Assembly: GCF_027595985.1 (NCBI RefSeq)
Contig: NC_073313.1
Span: forward strand, 104,613,052 to 104,677,051
Direction of reading: 5' to 3'
Source: Sorex araneus
Lineage: Eukaryota; Chordata; Mammalia; Eulipotyphla; Soricidae
Length of the DNA stretch: 64,000 bases
Program-made: the position numbers and the translations under genes
Notes under the pieces: model-generated
What the model was told of the DNA's origin: nothing
The model's input: the letters and a program-made list of their open reading frames with translations, nothing else
The model's database searches: none
In this document: positions 53,386-64,000 of the stretch, one piece after another
Position numbering within the stretch: the first letter of the stretch is position 1
Layout: every line of letters starts with the position of its first letter

Positions 53386-54299
53386 GAAGTCCCTTTGAAT
53401 ACGCTGGTCAGGGAAGAAAGATGTTTAGATTGGCGGACTGAGGCATGAACGAGCAGGTTGTAGGAAGGTCATTCTTCATGGTAGGAGGACACATGCAGGC
53501 TGTGAAGTGAGAAAGGGTATGTCATTCAGGAGCGTTAGGAAGGCAGTGTGATGACTCAGGGTTCCCCATTTAATTTGGCCTGATGCCCACTTTCCGGGAA
53601 AGAAAAATCACCAGCAGGAAGAAAAAAATGAAAATAAACGCGTACTCTACCCCCTGGAAATCTACATTCCTTAAGTAAGCAGACAGAAAATGCAGTTTCC
53701 CAACCCCCTTCCCCATCTCCCCCACCCCCACCCCCACCCCACGAGCCTAGTGGCATCTGAGGCAGCTCCTGTGCCCTGGATGGTCTTGCTCATTTGGGGA
53801 CTTGCTGGACTATGAGTATTGCAGGCTAAGCTAGGGAGACAGTATTTGGCGATAAGCCGTTTTTCAATTAACTTCAAATGAAAGGTCTTCAAATTCTTTC
53901 AGAGTCTTACATACATTTATGAAAAATTATGAAATTTAATCTAACCACCAGACTAGGTTGTTTTTGACTTAATTCCAGCAGTATCTTTGCTTTCGGTAAT
54001 AGTTTTATGACCTCAGCTTTTATTGAGGGCTGCAGTAATGGTTCATTGAAGTATGCACTTTATGTAGCAATTTACCAGGCTTTTAAACAAATTACATATC
54101 TTGGAGAAACTGTTGGACATTTAGTACAGGAGGTACAAAGAGGTCAAGAAAAACATTGAGAATTGCATAGCTATTTAGTAGGAAAGAGTCTATAATATTT
54201 CTAACTTTGAAAGCAGTGTCATCGCATTGACACCGTATTTGTTTGCAGTAATGAGAGTGATTTTATTTATAAAGTTTGAAATTTGGTTGACTCCAGTCT
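53386..54299. other. Intron 1, nothing recognised
   Basis: No repeat or exon recognised. A CCCCA-rich stretch lies at 53700-53740. Confidence 0.45.
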
Positions 54300-54608
54300 C
54301 TTTAACTTCGAATTTTATTTTTATAAAGCCTTTCATGATAATTTATTAGACTCAATATTCCAAAACCAATCGCACCACCATTGTACCTTCTCACCACATT
54401 ATTTCGATTTTTCCTGAGCCACCACCCAAGCCTGCCCCAAGAGAAGGCCCTAAATAAGTTTTTTTCGTATTGCCTGTTGTGAATAATGTTTTTAAAATGA
54501 TCAGAAAAGGTTTTCTTAGAAGAGAGTGTGTGAAGATTGTTGTCTCTCACCCTGGAGCCATAAACCATTGTTAAAGAGATTACTAATGTGTTCACAGGTT
54601 GAGCCTTG

Positions 54609-54818
54609 TGTACTAATATTTTCTTTTTTTTTTTTTTGCTTTTTGGGTCACACCTGGAGATGCACAGGGGTTACTCCTGGCTCTGCACTCAGGAATTACC
54701 CTTGGCCGTGCTCAGGGGACCATATGGGATGCTGGGATTTTAACCCGGGTCGGCCGCGTGCAAGGCAAACGCCCTACCCGCTGTGCTATCTCTCCAGCCC
54801 CAGTGTGCCAATACTTTC
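54609..54818 (-). mobile_element. Young A-tailed SINE in family A
   Basis: SINE about 54624-54801 near consensus with a 15-T leader. The flank TGTACTAATATTTTCT on the left resembles TGTGCCAATACTTTCT on the right, a slightly diverged target-site duplication. Confidence 0.94.
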
Positions 54819-54957
54819 TAATCGAGATTGGTTGCCTTCTACTTTACATCCCGTCCAATGTGGTATGCTACTCCTGGTACACCAGTTGTGTAGAGTATGA
54901 GATGTCACACAGCCGTGCACTCCAGGAATTCTAAAATTTTAAATAGGGTGATGCAGC

Positions 54958-55161
54958 TGGAGTTAAATTTTTTTTTTTGCTTTTTTTTGGGTCACACCCA
55001 GCAATGCACAGTAGTCACTCCTGGCTCATGCACTCAGGAATCACCCCTGGCGGTGCTCAGGGGACCATATGGGATGCTGGGATTTGAACCCGGGTCGGCC
55101 GCCTGCAAGGCAAACGCCCTACCCGCTGTGCTATCACTCCAGCCCCTGGAGTTAAATTTTT
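54958..55161 (-). mobile_element. Young A-tailed SINE with perfect target-site duplication
   Basis: TGGAGTTAAATTTTT at 54958-54972 and 55147-55161. The SINE is near consensus with one 2-bp insertion ('ctggctcatgcactcagg'). Confidence 0.97.
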
Positions 55162-55593
55162 AACTGGATGATGACTTTGTGGTCTGGAGACATATCTGCA
55201 GCTTGTTGATCTCTCTCAGAGTTATTTGTGAGTCTCTGGATTGTGGCCAGTTAGCGAGCTTACATAGAGGTGGAGCAGTTTATGGAGGTGACTGCCAGGC
55301 TGCCAGAAGAATGGTGATGGGGCAAGGTTGCCCATCCCCAACTCCCTGAGAGCCTGGAGATTTTGGTCATGAAACCCACATGCCTGAGTTTTAAAACAAA
55401 TTCATTCGGGGATGAGCTTGTCCCAAGCCTGTGGAGATCAGCCTTGAGCATGGTGGCGACTGGGTTCTGGAGGTTTTCAGCTGCTAGGGCTGGTGGAGGG
55501 CTCAGGCACCTCACTCTGTGGTGCCCTGGGTGAGTCTCAGCCTGACTCCAGCCTTTTGCTTTTTATCATATGTCTGTGGGTAATTTGGTTATT

Positions 55594-55793
55594 TCCAGTT
55601 CTTTGCTTTTTTTTTTCTTTTTGGGTCACACCCGGCAATGCACAGGGGTTACTCCTGGTTCTGCACTCAGGAATCACCCCGGGCAGTGCTCAGGGGACTA
55701 TGGGATGCTGGGAATCAACCCGGGTCGGCCACGTGCAATGCAAATGCCCTACCCACTGTGTTATCACTTCAGCCCCTCCAGTTCTTTGCTTTT
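55594..55793 (-). mobile_element. Young A-tailed SINE with perfect 17-bp target-site duplication
   Basis: TCCAGTTCTTTGCTTTT at 55594-55610 and 55777-55793. Near consensus except for the loss of CAT in 'gggaccatatggga'. Confidence 0.97.
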
Positions 55794-55837
55794 GTAAACA
55801 TGTTTAATTAACATGTAGCCCTTTTTTTGCTGCATGG

Positions 55838-55968
55838 AGCCAGAGCCATAGTGCAAGTGGGTATGGCACTTGCCTTGGATGCAGCTGACTGGGTTCCACC
55901 CCATATGGTTCCCTGCGCCCGCCAGAGCCAGAAATAAACTATGAGCATAGCTGGGTGTTACCTCCCAA
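55838..55968 (+). mobile_element. A-tailed shrew SINE, internally deleted
   Basis: The middle of the body is missing ('gggttccaccccatatggtt'). Confidence 0.82.
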
Positions 55969-56160
55969 AATTCTGTTGTAATGTGACAAATAGGATATCA
56001 GCATTGATAAAGCCAAGATATGGGGGGAAATAAAAGTAAAAGAAATCTTTATGTGTCACAAAGATCCTTTCCTACCTTTCTGCTCCCCTTCTTGTTCATT
56101 TGTTTTGAATTGCCTTTGTCTGGATTTGGTCTCAAGGTGAGATGTGAGATGTGTGTTATA

Positions 56161-56352
56161 AAATGAGTTGAGGGGGCTGGAGTGATAGCATAGCGGGTAG
56201 GGCGTTTGCCTTGCACGCGGCCGACCAGGGTTCAAATCCCAGCATCCCATATGGTCCCCTGAGCACCGCCGGGGGTGATTCCTGAGTGCAGAGCCAGGAG
56301 TAACCCCTGTGCATCTCCAGGTGTGACCCAAAAACAAAAAAAAATGAGTTGA
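56161..56352 (+). mobile_element. Young A-tailed SINE with target-site duplication
   Basis: AAATGAGTTGA at 56161-56171 and 56342-56352; SINE near consensus between them. Confidence 0.96.
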
Positions 56353-56363
56353 AAATATTCTCT

Positions 56364-56540
56364 GGGGCCGGAGCGATAGTACAGCGGGTAGAGCATTTGC
56401 CTTGCATGTGGCCGACCCGGGTTCAATCCCTGGCATCCCATATGGTCACCAAAGCACCACCAGAAGTAATTGCTAAGTGCAGAGCCAGGAGTAATCCCTG
56501 AGCATTGATGGGTGTGACCCCCCCAAAAAAAAGAAAAAAT
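56364..56540 (+). mobile_element. A-tailed SINE inside a tandem duplication
   Basis: Full length; shares the private variants 'tggtcaccaaagcaccacca' and 'attgatgggtgtgac' with the next SINE at 56690-56858, which is its duplicate. Confidence 0.95.
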
Positions 56541-57005
56541 AGTCTCATCTGTTTTCTGGGAAAAGTTGTAGAAAGTTGTGTTCTTTTTTTTAATAGAATT
56601 CAGTGAACCAGTTTGGGGCTGGTCTTCCTAGAATTTTATTGGTTCCATTTATTCCCCTCTGCATTTTCTTTACAACAAAAGCATGCCCGGAGTCATAGTA
56701 CAGCGGGTAGGGCATTTGCCTTGCATGTGGCCGACCCGGGTTCGATCCCTGGCATCCCATATGGTCACCAAAGCACCACCAGAAGTAATTGCTAAGTGCA
56801 GAGCCAGGAGTAATCCCTGAGCATTGATGGGTGTGACCTCCCCAAAAAAAGAAAAAATAGTCTCATCTGTTTTCTGGGAAAAGTTGTAGAAAGTTGTGTT
56901 CTTTTTTTTTAATAGAATTCAGTGAACCAGTTTGGGGCTGGTCTTCCTAGAATTTTATTGGTTCCATTTATTCCCCTCTGCATTTTCTTTACAACAAAAG
57001 CATGC
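56368..57005 (+). repeat. 319-bp direct tandem duplication
   Basis: Unit 1 is 56368-56686 and unit 2 is 56687-57005. Each holds most of a SINE and about 150 bp of unique intron ending 'acaacaaaagcatgcc'. The units differ at about ten positions, mostly in homopolymers. The break points share only a few bases (GCC/CCGG). Confidence 0.95.
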
Positions 57006-57319
57006 CCTGTTCCTTATTTTTTAAAAGGATCCTTTTAATTGTTCCTTGAATAGAGAAAGAATAAATATTAAATAACTGTCTTCTTTGTCCACTTCTTCTG
57101 GTAATGGAATTATATCCTGTTGAGGAAGTTTTCCTCATTCATGATGGGGGGAATCCACCGTTTGATCTACTCTTCATCTGTATACAGCTATGCGTGCACT
57201 CTTGCCCACAAACATCCCTAACTCACCTAGAATATTAATTGGGAATATGCTGGTGCTCTCAGGTGTCACCTCCAAGCCCTGACTTGACTTTTATTTGAAG
57301 TTTATATCCGCTTATTTGG
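57006..57319. other. Intron 1, nothing recognised
   Basis: No feature recognised. Confidence 0.4.
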
Positions 57320-58160
57320 ATTTATTTAGAAATACACCTTATTTTAGACACCGTGCATTATAAACTTGTTCAGGATGATTTGTTACAGACATTCAGTATT
57401 AAACACCAATCCCACCACCACTGAAATCTTCCCTCCACCACGGTCTCCATTTGCCCAACCACCCATTATGCCTGCCTTCATCGAGGCTCACAATAATTTA
57501 TTTTATGTTGCTTGTTACCACTAAATGGCTACTGAAATGATAAAAAAATATTCCCATAGAAGAAAATTCATGAAAATTGTATCTCACCATGGGGACTGGC
57601 GATGCACAGGGGTTACTCCTGGCTCTGCACTCAGGAATTACTCCTGGTGGTACTCAGGGGACCTTATGGGATGCTGGGAATCGAACCCGGGTCGGCTGCG
57701 TGCAAGGCAAACGCCCTACCCGCTGTGCTATCACTCCAGTCCAAGGGACATTAAGTCTTTGAGGGTTTACTAAGCTGTTGTGTCAGGCCTTCTGTGTTAA
57801 CGTTTTTGTTAGTCAAGATTGGTTGGCTTCTGCATTACATCCCATCCAATCTGGCATGCTACTACTGGGATGTTAGTGTTGCAGAGTTTGGAGATGTCCA
57901 GAAAATCCGGACTATTTAACTGGGCAGTCCAGCCCGAGGCATGGCTGCAGCTTTGGGGTATGGGAGTGGCTGTCCAGGGGTTTTGTTTGGTTGGGAGTTG
58001 GCCCACCCCCATCTATGATTGCCCCAGATGTGTCAGCCAGGAATAGGTGTCCAAGAAATTTTTGTGGCTAAATGATCTCTTTCAAAGTTTATCAAGTCTT
58101 CTGAAACAAGGCCTCTTAGATGAGCTTACATAGCAGCAGCAGTGGGACCTATGAGTGGAC
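57320..58160 (-). repeat. Family A repeat, interrupted by a SINE
   Basis: L1-like terminus 57345-57530, then 'ggttggcttctgcattacat', 'catgctactactgggatgtt' and other body blocks. The right part has diverged more than the 54-kb copy. Confidence 0.65.
57596..57743 (-). mobile_element. SINE without A tail
   Basis: Near consensus on the minus strand but starting at 'ggcgatgcacaggggttact', so the last 15 bp and the whole A tail are missing, which is unusual for so young a copy. Confidence 0.92.
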
Positions 58161-58241
58161 ATTTTTCCTTCCCTCCGTCCTCCAATAAGCAAGACAAATG
58201 TTTTAGAGCTGAGCTATATATCCCTGGTTCCTGAGGTGGTT

Positions 58242-59004
58242 TATTTATTTGTTTTGGGTTTTGGAACACACCTGGTGATGCTCAAGGCTTATTTCTGGGC
58301 CTGTGTTTAGGGATTACTTCTGGCTGACTCAGGGGGTTCATATTCGTTGCTGAGTATCAAACCTTGCTTGGACACACTTTACACACTGTACTATCTCTCT
58401 TCAACCGCAAGTTGCCTTATTTTTAATCATTGTTTTTTAAGGGGGTCATACTCTCTGGGACTCCTCCTGGTCCAGTGCTCAGGAAACTCTCCTAGCTGTG
58501 ATCAGAGGACCATGCAGTGTTGGAGATTGAATCTGACTTTGCCGCAGGCTCTATATGAACTCTAGCCCTTTGAGCCTTCCACCGCACCCCCATACCTTAT
58601 TCTTGATAAGAATCAAATTATGGATATTAAAACGTGTTTTATGGTAATATAGAGCCCTGCTATAAATTAGACTATCTTATAGAATTGAGGGGGGATGGTA
58701 GGCCACACCTGGTGGTGCTCACAATTGACTCCCTGTACTGTGCTTGAATGGTACCTGACAGTGCTCGCAGGAGTCTTTGTAATTCTGAGAATTGAACTGG
58801 TGTCAGCTGCATGCAAGACTCTGAAATTTATCCTTTTGTTTTGGGGCCACATTCGGCAGTATTCGGGGCCTACTCCAGGCCCTGCAGTTGGGGATCGCTC
58901 CTGGTGGGGGTGGGGTGAGGAGTCCATATGCTATTTCATTTTTTAAATTCGGTTGGCTGCATATAAAGCAAGCACCCTAATTGCTCTACTGTCTCTTTGG
59001 CCCC
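58242..59004 (-). mobile_element. Row of four decayed A-tailed SINEs
   Basis: Minus strand at 58242-58402, 58437-58590, 58690-58815 and 58834-59004. The second and third lack parts of the head. 59005-59247 after them is unassigned. Confidence 0.72.
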
Positions 59005-59247
59005 CTTATTTAATATTTCAGGAGTGCACTATCTTCTGTAGTTGGCCTCATTACCAAACAGTAGTGCTTCATCTCTCATGGGACCTTTTTACTTCTTTTA
59101 CTAAATATGTGACAAACTTAGGTGCTGAATCAACTCTGCATTCACACATACTATATATGAAGGAAATTAGGCTCAGGTTTCCCATGGGAAAGGATGGTGC
59201 AATTGCTTGCAAACTCTTTGGTTAGTCTTTGTCATGTTAAAATATTG

Positions 59248-59422
59248 AAGCCAGATCTATAGTACAGGGATTAGGGCACTTGCCTTGATTGCAGCCAACG
59301 GGTTTGATCCCCGGCACCACATATGGCCCCCTGAGCACCACCAGAAGTGATTCCTGAGTGCAGGGCCAGGAGTAAGCCCTGAGCACTGCTATGTGTGGCC
59401 CAAAAACCAAAAGAAAAAGAAG
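59248..59422 (+). mobile_element. A-tailed shrew SINE
   Basis: Near full length with 'caaaaaccaaaagaaaaaga' at its end. Confidence 0.9.
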
Positions 59423-59442
59423 GTAATCTTTTGATCATACAT

Positions 59443-59698
59443 TGGCGGGGAGCAATAGCATAGCGGGTAGGGTGTTTGCCTTGCATGCGGCCAACCGGGG
59501 TTCAATTCCTCCGTCCCTCTCGGAGAGCCTGCAAGCTACCGAGAGTATCCCTCCCGAATGGCAGAGCCTGGCAAGCAACCCATGGCATATTCAGTATGTC
59601 AAAAAAACACTAACAACAAGTCTCACAATGGAGACGTTACTGGTGCCTGCTCCAGCAAATCAATGAACAATAGAAAGACAGTGCTTCAGTGCTACATT
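59443..59698 (+). mobile_element. RTE-tailed SINE (type 1), sense orientation, near PRPS1 exon 2
   Basis: Complete head ('gagcaatagcatagcgggta'), body, RTE-like end ('caatggagacgttactggtg' at 59625-59644) and GTGCTTCAGTGCTACA tail. TACATTG flanks it. It ends 172 bp before the exon 2 acceptor. Confidence 0.94.
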
Positions 59699-59799
59699 GT
59701 GGGGGATGTCCTGAAGGCAAAGTCGGAGCTGTGGTGCATGCATATATAGCCCATTTACAACATACCAGTAGGGCTGCTGCACTTGTTAGACCTTACTGA

Positions 59800-60893
<1,094 letters not shown>

Positions 60894-60990
60894 CGGGCCC
60901 CACTCAGTGGCGCTCAGGACTTACCTCAGGTTTACACTCAGAGATTACTACTGGTGGAGCACATTGGATGCCTAGAGTTATCGGGCCCTA
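60894..60990 (-). mobile_element. A-tailed shrew SINE, partial
   Basis: Minus strand 3' half ('gggccccactcagtggcgct'), cut near the head. It was probably the older target region of the L1. Confidence 0.7.
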
Positions 60991-61088
60991 TTTTTTTAAA
61001 ATCAGGAAAGCAGGAGCACTTTCCCAAAGTACAAAAATTCCTTTGTCACCAGAATCATTTCTTAGGTAATGTCTGATCTTCCTATGAC

Positions 61089-61682
61089 CCAACAGATTGG
61101 ATTTTTAAAAAAATTTATTGAATTTCCGTGAGATAGTTACAAGCTTTCATGTTTGGGTTACACTCTCACAATGATCAAACACCCATCCTTCCACCAGTGC
61201 ATATTCCCCACCACCAATATCCCGGGTATACCCTCCCTTCCCACCCTCCCTCTGCCTCCATGGCAGACAATATTAACCATAATCTCTTTGGGGCATTATG
61301 GCTTGCAACACAGACATTGAGAGATCATCATGTTTGTCCCATTGTCTACTTTCGGCCTGCATCTCCCATCCCAACTGGTTCCTCCAGCCATCATTTTCTT
61401 GGTGATCCCTTCTCTATTCCATCTGCCTTCTCCCCTCAGCTCATGAAGCAGGCTTCCAGCTGTGGGGCAATCCCCCTGGCCTTTGTATCTACTGTCCTTG
61501 GGTGTCAGCCTCATGTGATGTTATTCTATTCTCCACAAATGAGTGTAGTCCTTCTATGTCTGTCCTTCTCTTTCTGACTCATTTCACTTAGCATGATACT
61601 CTCCATGTCTATCCATTTATAAGCAAATTTCATGACTTCATCTCTCCTAACAGCTGCGTAGTATTCCATTCCAACAGATTGG
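61089..61682 (-). mobile_element. L1 3' fragment, young, with target-site duplication
   Basis: CCAACAGATTGG at 61089-61100 and 61671-61682. The minus-strand insert (570 bp) runs from 'cgtagtattccatt' (ORF2 end) to the T/A-rich edge and is nearly identical in complement to 25090-25600, so the two belong to one recent subfamily. Confidence 0.96.
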
Positions 61683-63100
61683 TTTATATATTAAGCTACA
61701 CATCAGTAACGTATGCGTGCATGTGTTTTTCTATGTATACTCATTGGTGTGGGCAAGGCTGGGGGAACCATGCAGTGCTGGGGATCAAAACTCAGACTCC
61801 CAGAATTGGGTCAGGAGCCTGGGGAGCTGACTACAGGGCCGGCCTCCGAGGGGCTCTCCCCCAACCTAGCCCCTGAGGCTCACAAGAGGTGCTCATTTTT
61901 GTTAAAACTTGCCCAAGGGGGCTTCCAAATAGAAGATGGCAGTGACACAGCAGCAAGCGCTGAGGGACGGCACCTCTCAGTGCTCTGAACAGCGATGGGG
62001 GCACGGAATTTCTGCATGAGTGAATGTGGGTGCCCCTTGGATATTCTGGCTCGGGGAGAGTGCCATTAAATGAAACCAGCTGAGTGCAGTGACGCTGCAG
62101 CTGGAGGAGCTGCCACACCTCTGGCACTGTGAGCAGCGGCAGAGTTTTAAGGGGTCTGAGAAGGGCTCTTCAGGTCCGACTTGGCACCACTGTGAACAGC
62201 ACTTGGCACCACTGTGAGCCCGGAGATTGAAGTCCCAGAGTTGAGGAGGCACCCTGGGTTCCCACCATGGGACCCCCATGATTCATTGTCAGTGGGGTGG
62301 CCCCCACCCCCATTTCTTCCCCTGACCAGCCCACACCGCCACAGCATATTATAGAGGAAATCCTCCCTGAGCGCCACCTGTCTGGAGACTGAAGACGGGG
62401 GTGTGTACCCCCTAGTCAGGTTCTGGTGGACAGGTGGCTGCAGCCTGCCCAGAGTGCCCAAGCTGCATAGTGTAGCAGCCCTGGACTGGGTCCACGGCTG
62501 CTATCAGTACTGGGGCCCAGGCAGGCCAACCTGGACCCACAGGGCGAAGGAATTAGCAGTCTGATGGTGCCCTTACACTTCCTGATACTCCAAGAGGCAC
62601 GCTACTGTGCCTCTGGCTGGACTCCAACAACTAAGGACCAAGTTTCCCGAGGAATTAAACCTAGGGAGATAGGTGTGGGAGAGAGGCCCACAAACCACCT
62701 CTGGCTCAGCCACACAAGCTCACTGTCCGGCTTCAGGGTCCCATAAGTAAATCTTGAAAAAGATCAGAAGCTGCAATTAATTTTGGATCCAGACAAAGCT
62801 GTACAAATGGGTTACATTGGAGGGGGGCCATGTTTCCAGTGCCCACCCAAGCTGAGCCCCCAGAATCCGCTTATTCCCACAATCCAAAATCATTGCCATG
62901 GTCAGAGCCATACTCCACCGTATCAGGATGGACCAGAATAGGATATTCTGCTGAGAATTCAGGTATAAGGGTTTTGTGACTGAAATCTCCAGGCCCTCAC
63001 AGGGTCGGGAATAACTACTTCCCCCACCTTCCTGTACCTCCGGAAGCCCTGGCAGTCTCATCCACAACCCAGAGCTGCCACCCAGTTGCAAACCATAATG

Positions 63101-63141
<41 letters not shown>

Positions 63142-63325
63142 CAAGAAGAAAGGTGCCTGCCACATAGGTGGGTGGGGGCTTGAGGGGTGCGGAGCGGGGT
63201 GGGAAACTGGGGTCATTGGTAGTGGAAAATGTATATTGGTGCAGGGGGGTATGAGTGTTGAAACATTGTATGACTGGAATCCAATCATGAATAGCTTTGT
63301 GATGATCTATCTCTAGGTAATTTTA
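61683..63325 (+). repeat. Family A-like repeat with L1 3' terminus
   Basis: 62960-63060 ('ttgtgactgaaatctccagg', 'agccctggcagtctcatcca') corresponds to the complement of 55290-55390. The end is an L1 3' UTR with a GA run (63104-63134) and 'gaatccaatcatgaatagct'. The G/C-rich part 61950-62750 has no counterpart elsewhere in the window and no recognisable coding sequence. A SINE scrap lies at 61750-61800. Confidence 0.5.
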
Positions 63326-63328
63326 TTT

Positions 63329-63630
63329 TAAAAAATCATATTAAATTAAATACATAAATAATTCAGAAATGTCACTGTCATCCCGTTGCTCATCGATTTG
63401 TTCGAGCGGGCACCAGTAACGTCTCTCATTGAGAGACTTATTGTTACTGTTTTTGGCATATCCAATACGCACGGGTAGCTTGCCAGGCTCTGCCGCACAG
63501 GCTCAGTACTCTCGGTAGCTTGCCGGGCTCTCCGAGAAGGGCGGAGGAATCGAACTGGGTCGGCTGCATGAAAGGCAAACGCCCAACCGCTGTGCTATAA
63601 AAAATTATATTAAATTAAATACATAAATAA
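63329..63630 (-). mobile_element. RTE-tailed SINE (type 1) with unusually long target-site duplication
   Basis: Direct repeats of 33 bp at 63329-63361 and 63598-63630 (one mismatch, A/T-rich) flank the minus-strand SINE about 63372-63597. It has a CACTGT-type tail, the RTE-like end, the body and the tRNA-like head with a short deletion. Confidence 0.92.
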
Positions 63631-63758
63631 ATAAATAATAAATAAATATCAGGGCTCCTGCATGCAAAACATGTGCTTAGTGCATTGAACTGTCTCAACT
63701 CACTAAATTTTAATTTGTATCAGGAAGATTAAGCCCTAAAGCCAGTAGAGTAGAATCT

Positions 63759-63941
63759 TTTTGTTTGTTTGTTTTTATTTTTTGTGCCACACCCAGTGGT
63801 GCTTGTGACTTATTCCTGGCTCTGCACTCAGGGATCTCTTCAGGCAGGCTGTGGGGAACCAAATGGGGTGCCAGGGAGGAAACCCAGGTGGGCTGCATGC
63901 AAGGCAAACACCGTACCTACTGTACTGTTGCTCTGACCCTA
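63759..63941 (-). mobile_element. A-tailed shrew SINE
   Basis: Minus strand with a TTTG-unit leader; moderately diverged head. Confidence 0.88.
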
Positions 63942-63947
63942 GAATCT

Positions 63948-64000
63948 TTTTTTGTTTTTGATTTTTGGGCCAATTCTGCCTGTCTTACTCCTTGGTCTGC
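63948..64000 (-). mobile_element. A-tailed shrew SINE, cut by the window edge
   Basis: T-rich leader and the first bases of a minus-strand copy ('tttttgggccaattctgcct'). Confidence 0.65.

Larger units (their letters stand above)
54300..55560 (-). repeat. Family A repeat, most complete copy
   Basis: L1-like terminus at 54300-54480, then the body to about 55560 with the blocks listed for 7300-8190 plus 'ttgatctctctcagagttat', 'tgactgccaggctgccagaa' and 'ggttctggaggttttcagct'. Two young SINEs interrupt it. About 900 bp without the SINEs. No open frame matches a known protein. Confidence 0.75.

Noticed and set aside
61950..62760. Possible coding gene in a G/C-rich stretch of intron 2
   Set aside because: Only short overlapping frames on both strands; the adjoining sequence matches repeat family A and an L1 terminus.

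Overview
The window looks like nuclear DNA of a shrew (Soricidae, most likely Sorex or a close relative), probably from the X chromosome. The evidence is the dense coverage by one tRNA-derived, A-tailed SINE of the kind described from shrews (SOR-type), an RTE-type LINE closely resembling nematode RTEs (a family reported in the common shrew), and two exons of PRPS1, which is X-linked in placental mammals. Species and chromosome are inferred; no database search was possible.

The only protein-coding gene I can support is PRPS1 (ribose-phosphate pyrophosphokinase 1) on the + strand. A CpG-rich promoter region covers about 38570-39640. Coding exon 1 is 39019-39140 (residues 1-40 plus two bases of codon 41) and coding exon 2 is 59871-60054 (residues 41-102). 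They are separated by a 20.7 kb intron with canonical GT-AG ends. The remaining exons lie beyond the right edge. Residues diagnostic of PRPS1 rather than PRPS2 are present, and splicing in frame excludes a processed copy.

From 1 to about 38550 I find no gene. This stretch is layered retroposons: an old L1 (467-3115), a nest of L1, LTR-like and two opposed RTE pieces (4590-7300), three successive L1 3' ends (8690-10795), a U6 pseudogene (8193-8292), several noncoding repeat bodies that share an L1-like 3' terminus, a roughly 760-bp purine tract (20709-21466), an LTR-like block (21755-22742), a well-preserved L1 3' fragment (24469-25604), a SINE cluster (30.0-32.7 kb) and a GAAA-rich tract (32812-33210).

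Intron 1 and the start of intron 2 hold many more SINEs, further L1 pieces, a 319-bp tandem duplication (56368-57005), and two insertions close to exon 2: an RTE-tailed SINE ending 172 bp upstream and a 5'-inverted L1 starting about 40 bp downstream.

The most interesting signal is a partnership between repeat families. A second set of SINEs carries the same tRNA-like head as the SOR-type SINE, but ends in a segment that matches the last coding bases and short tandem tail of the RTE element in this same window. This suggests that a shrew SINE promoter was joined to the 3' recognition end of a probably horizontally acquired RTE, giving SINE lineages served by two different LINE machineries. Names such as family A-D are local labels for repeats I could compare only within this window.
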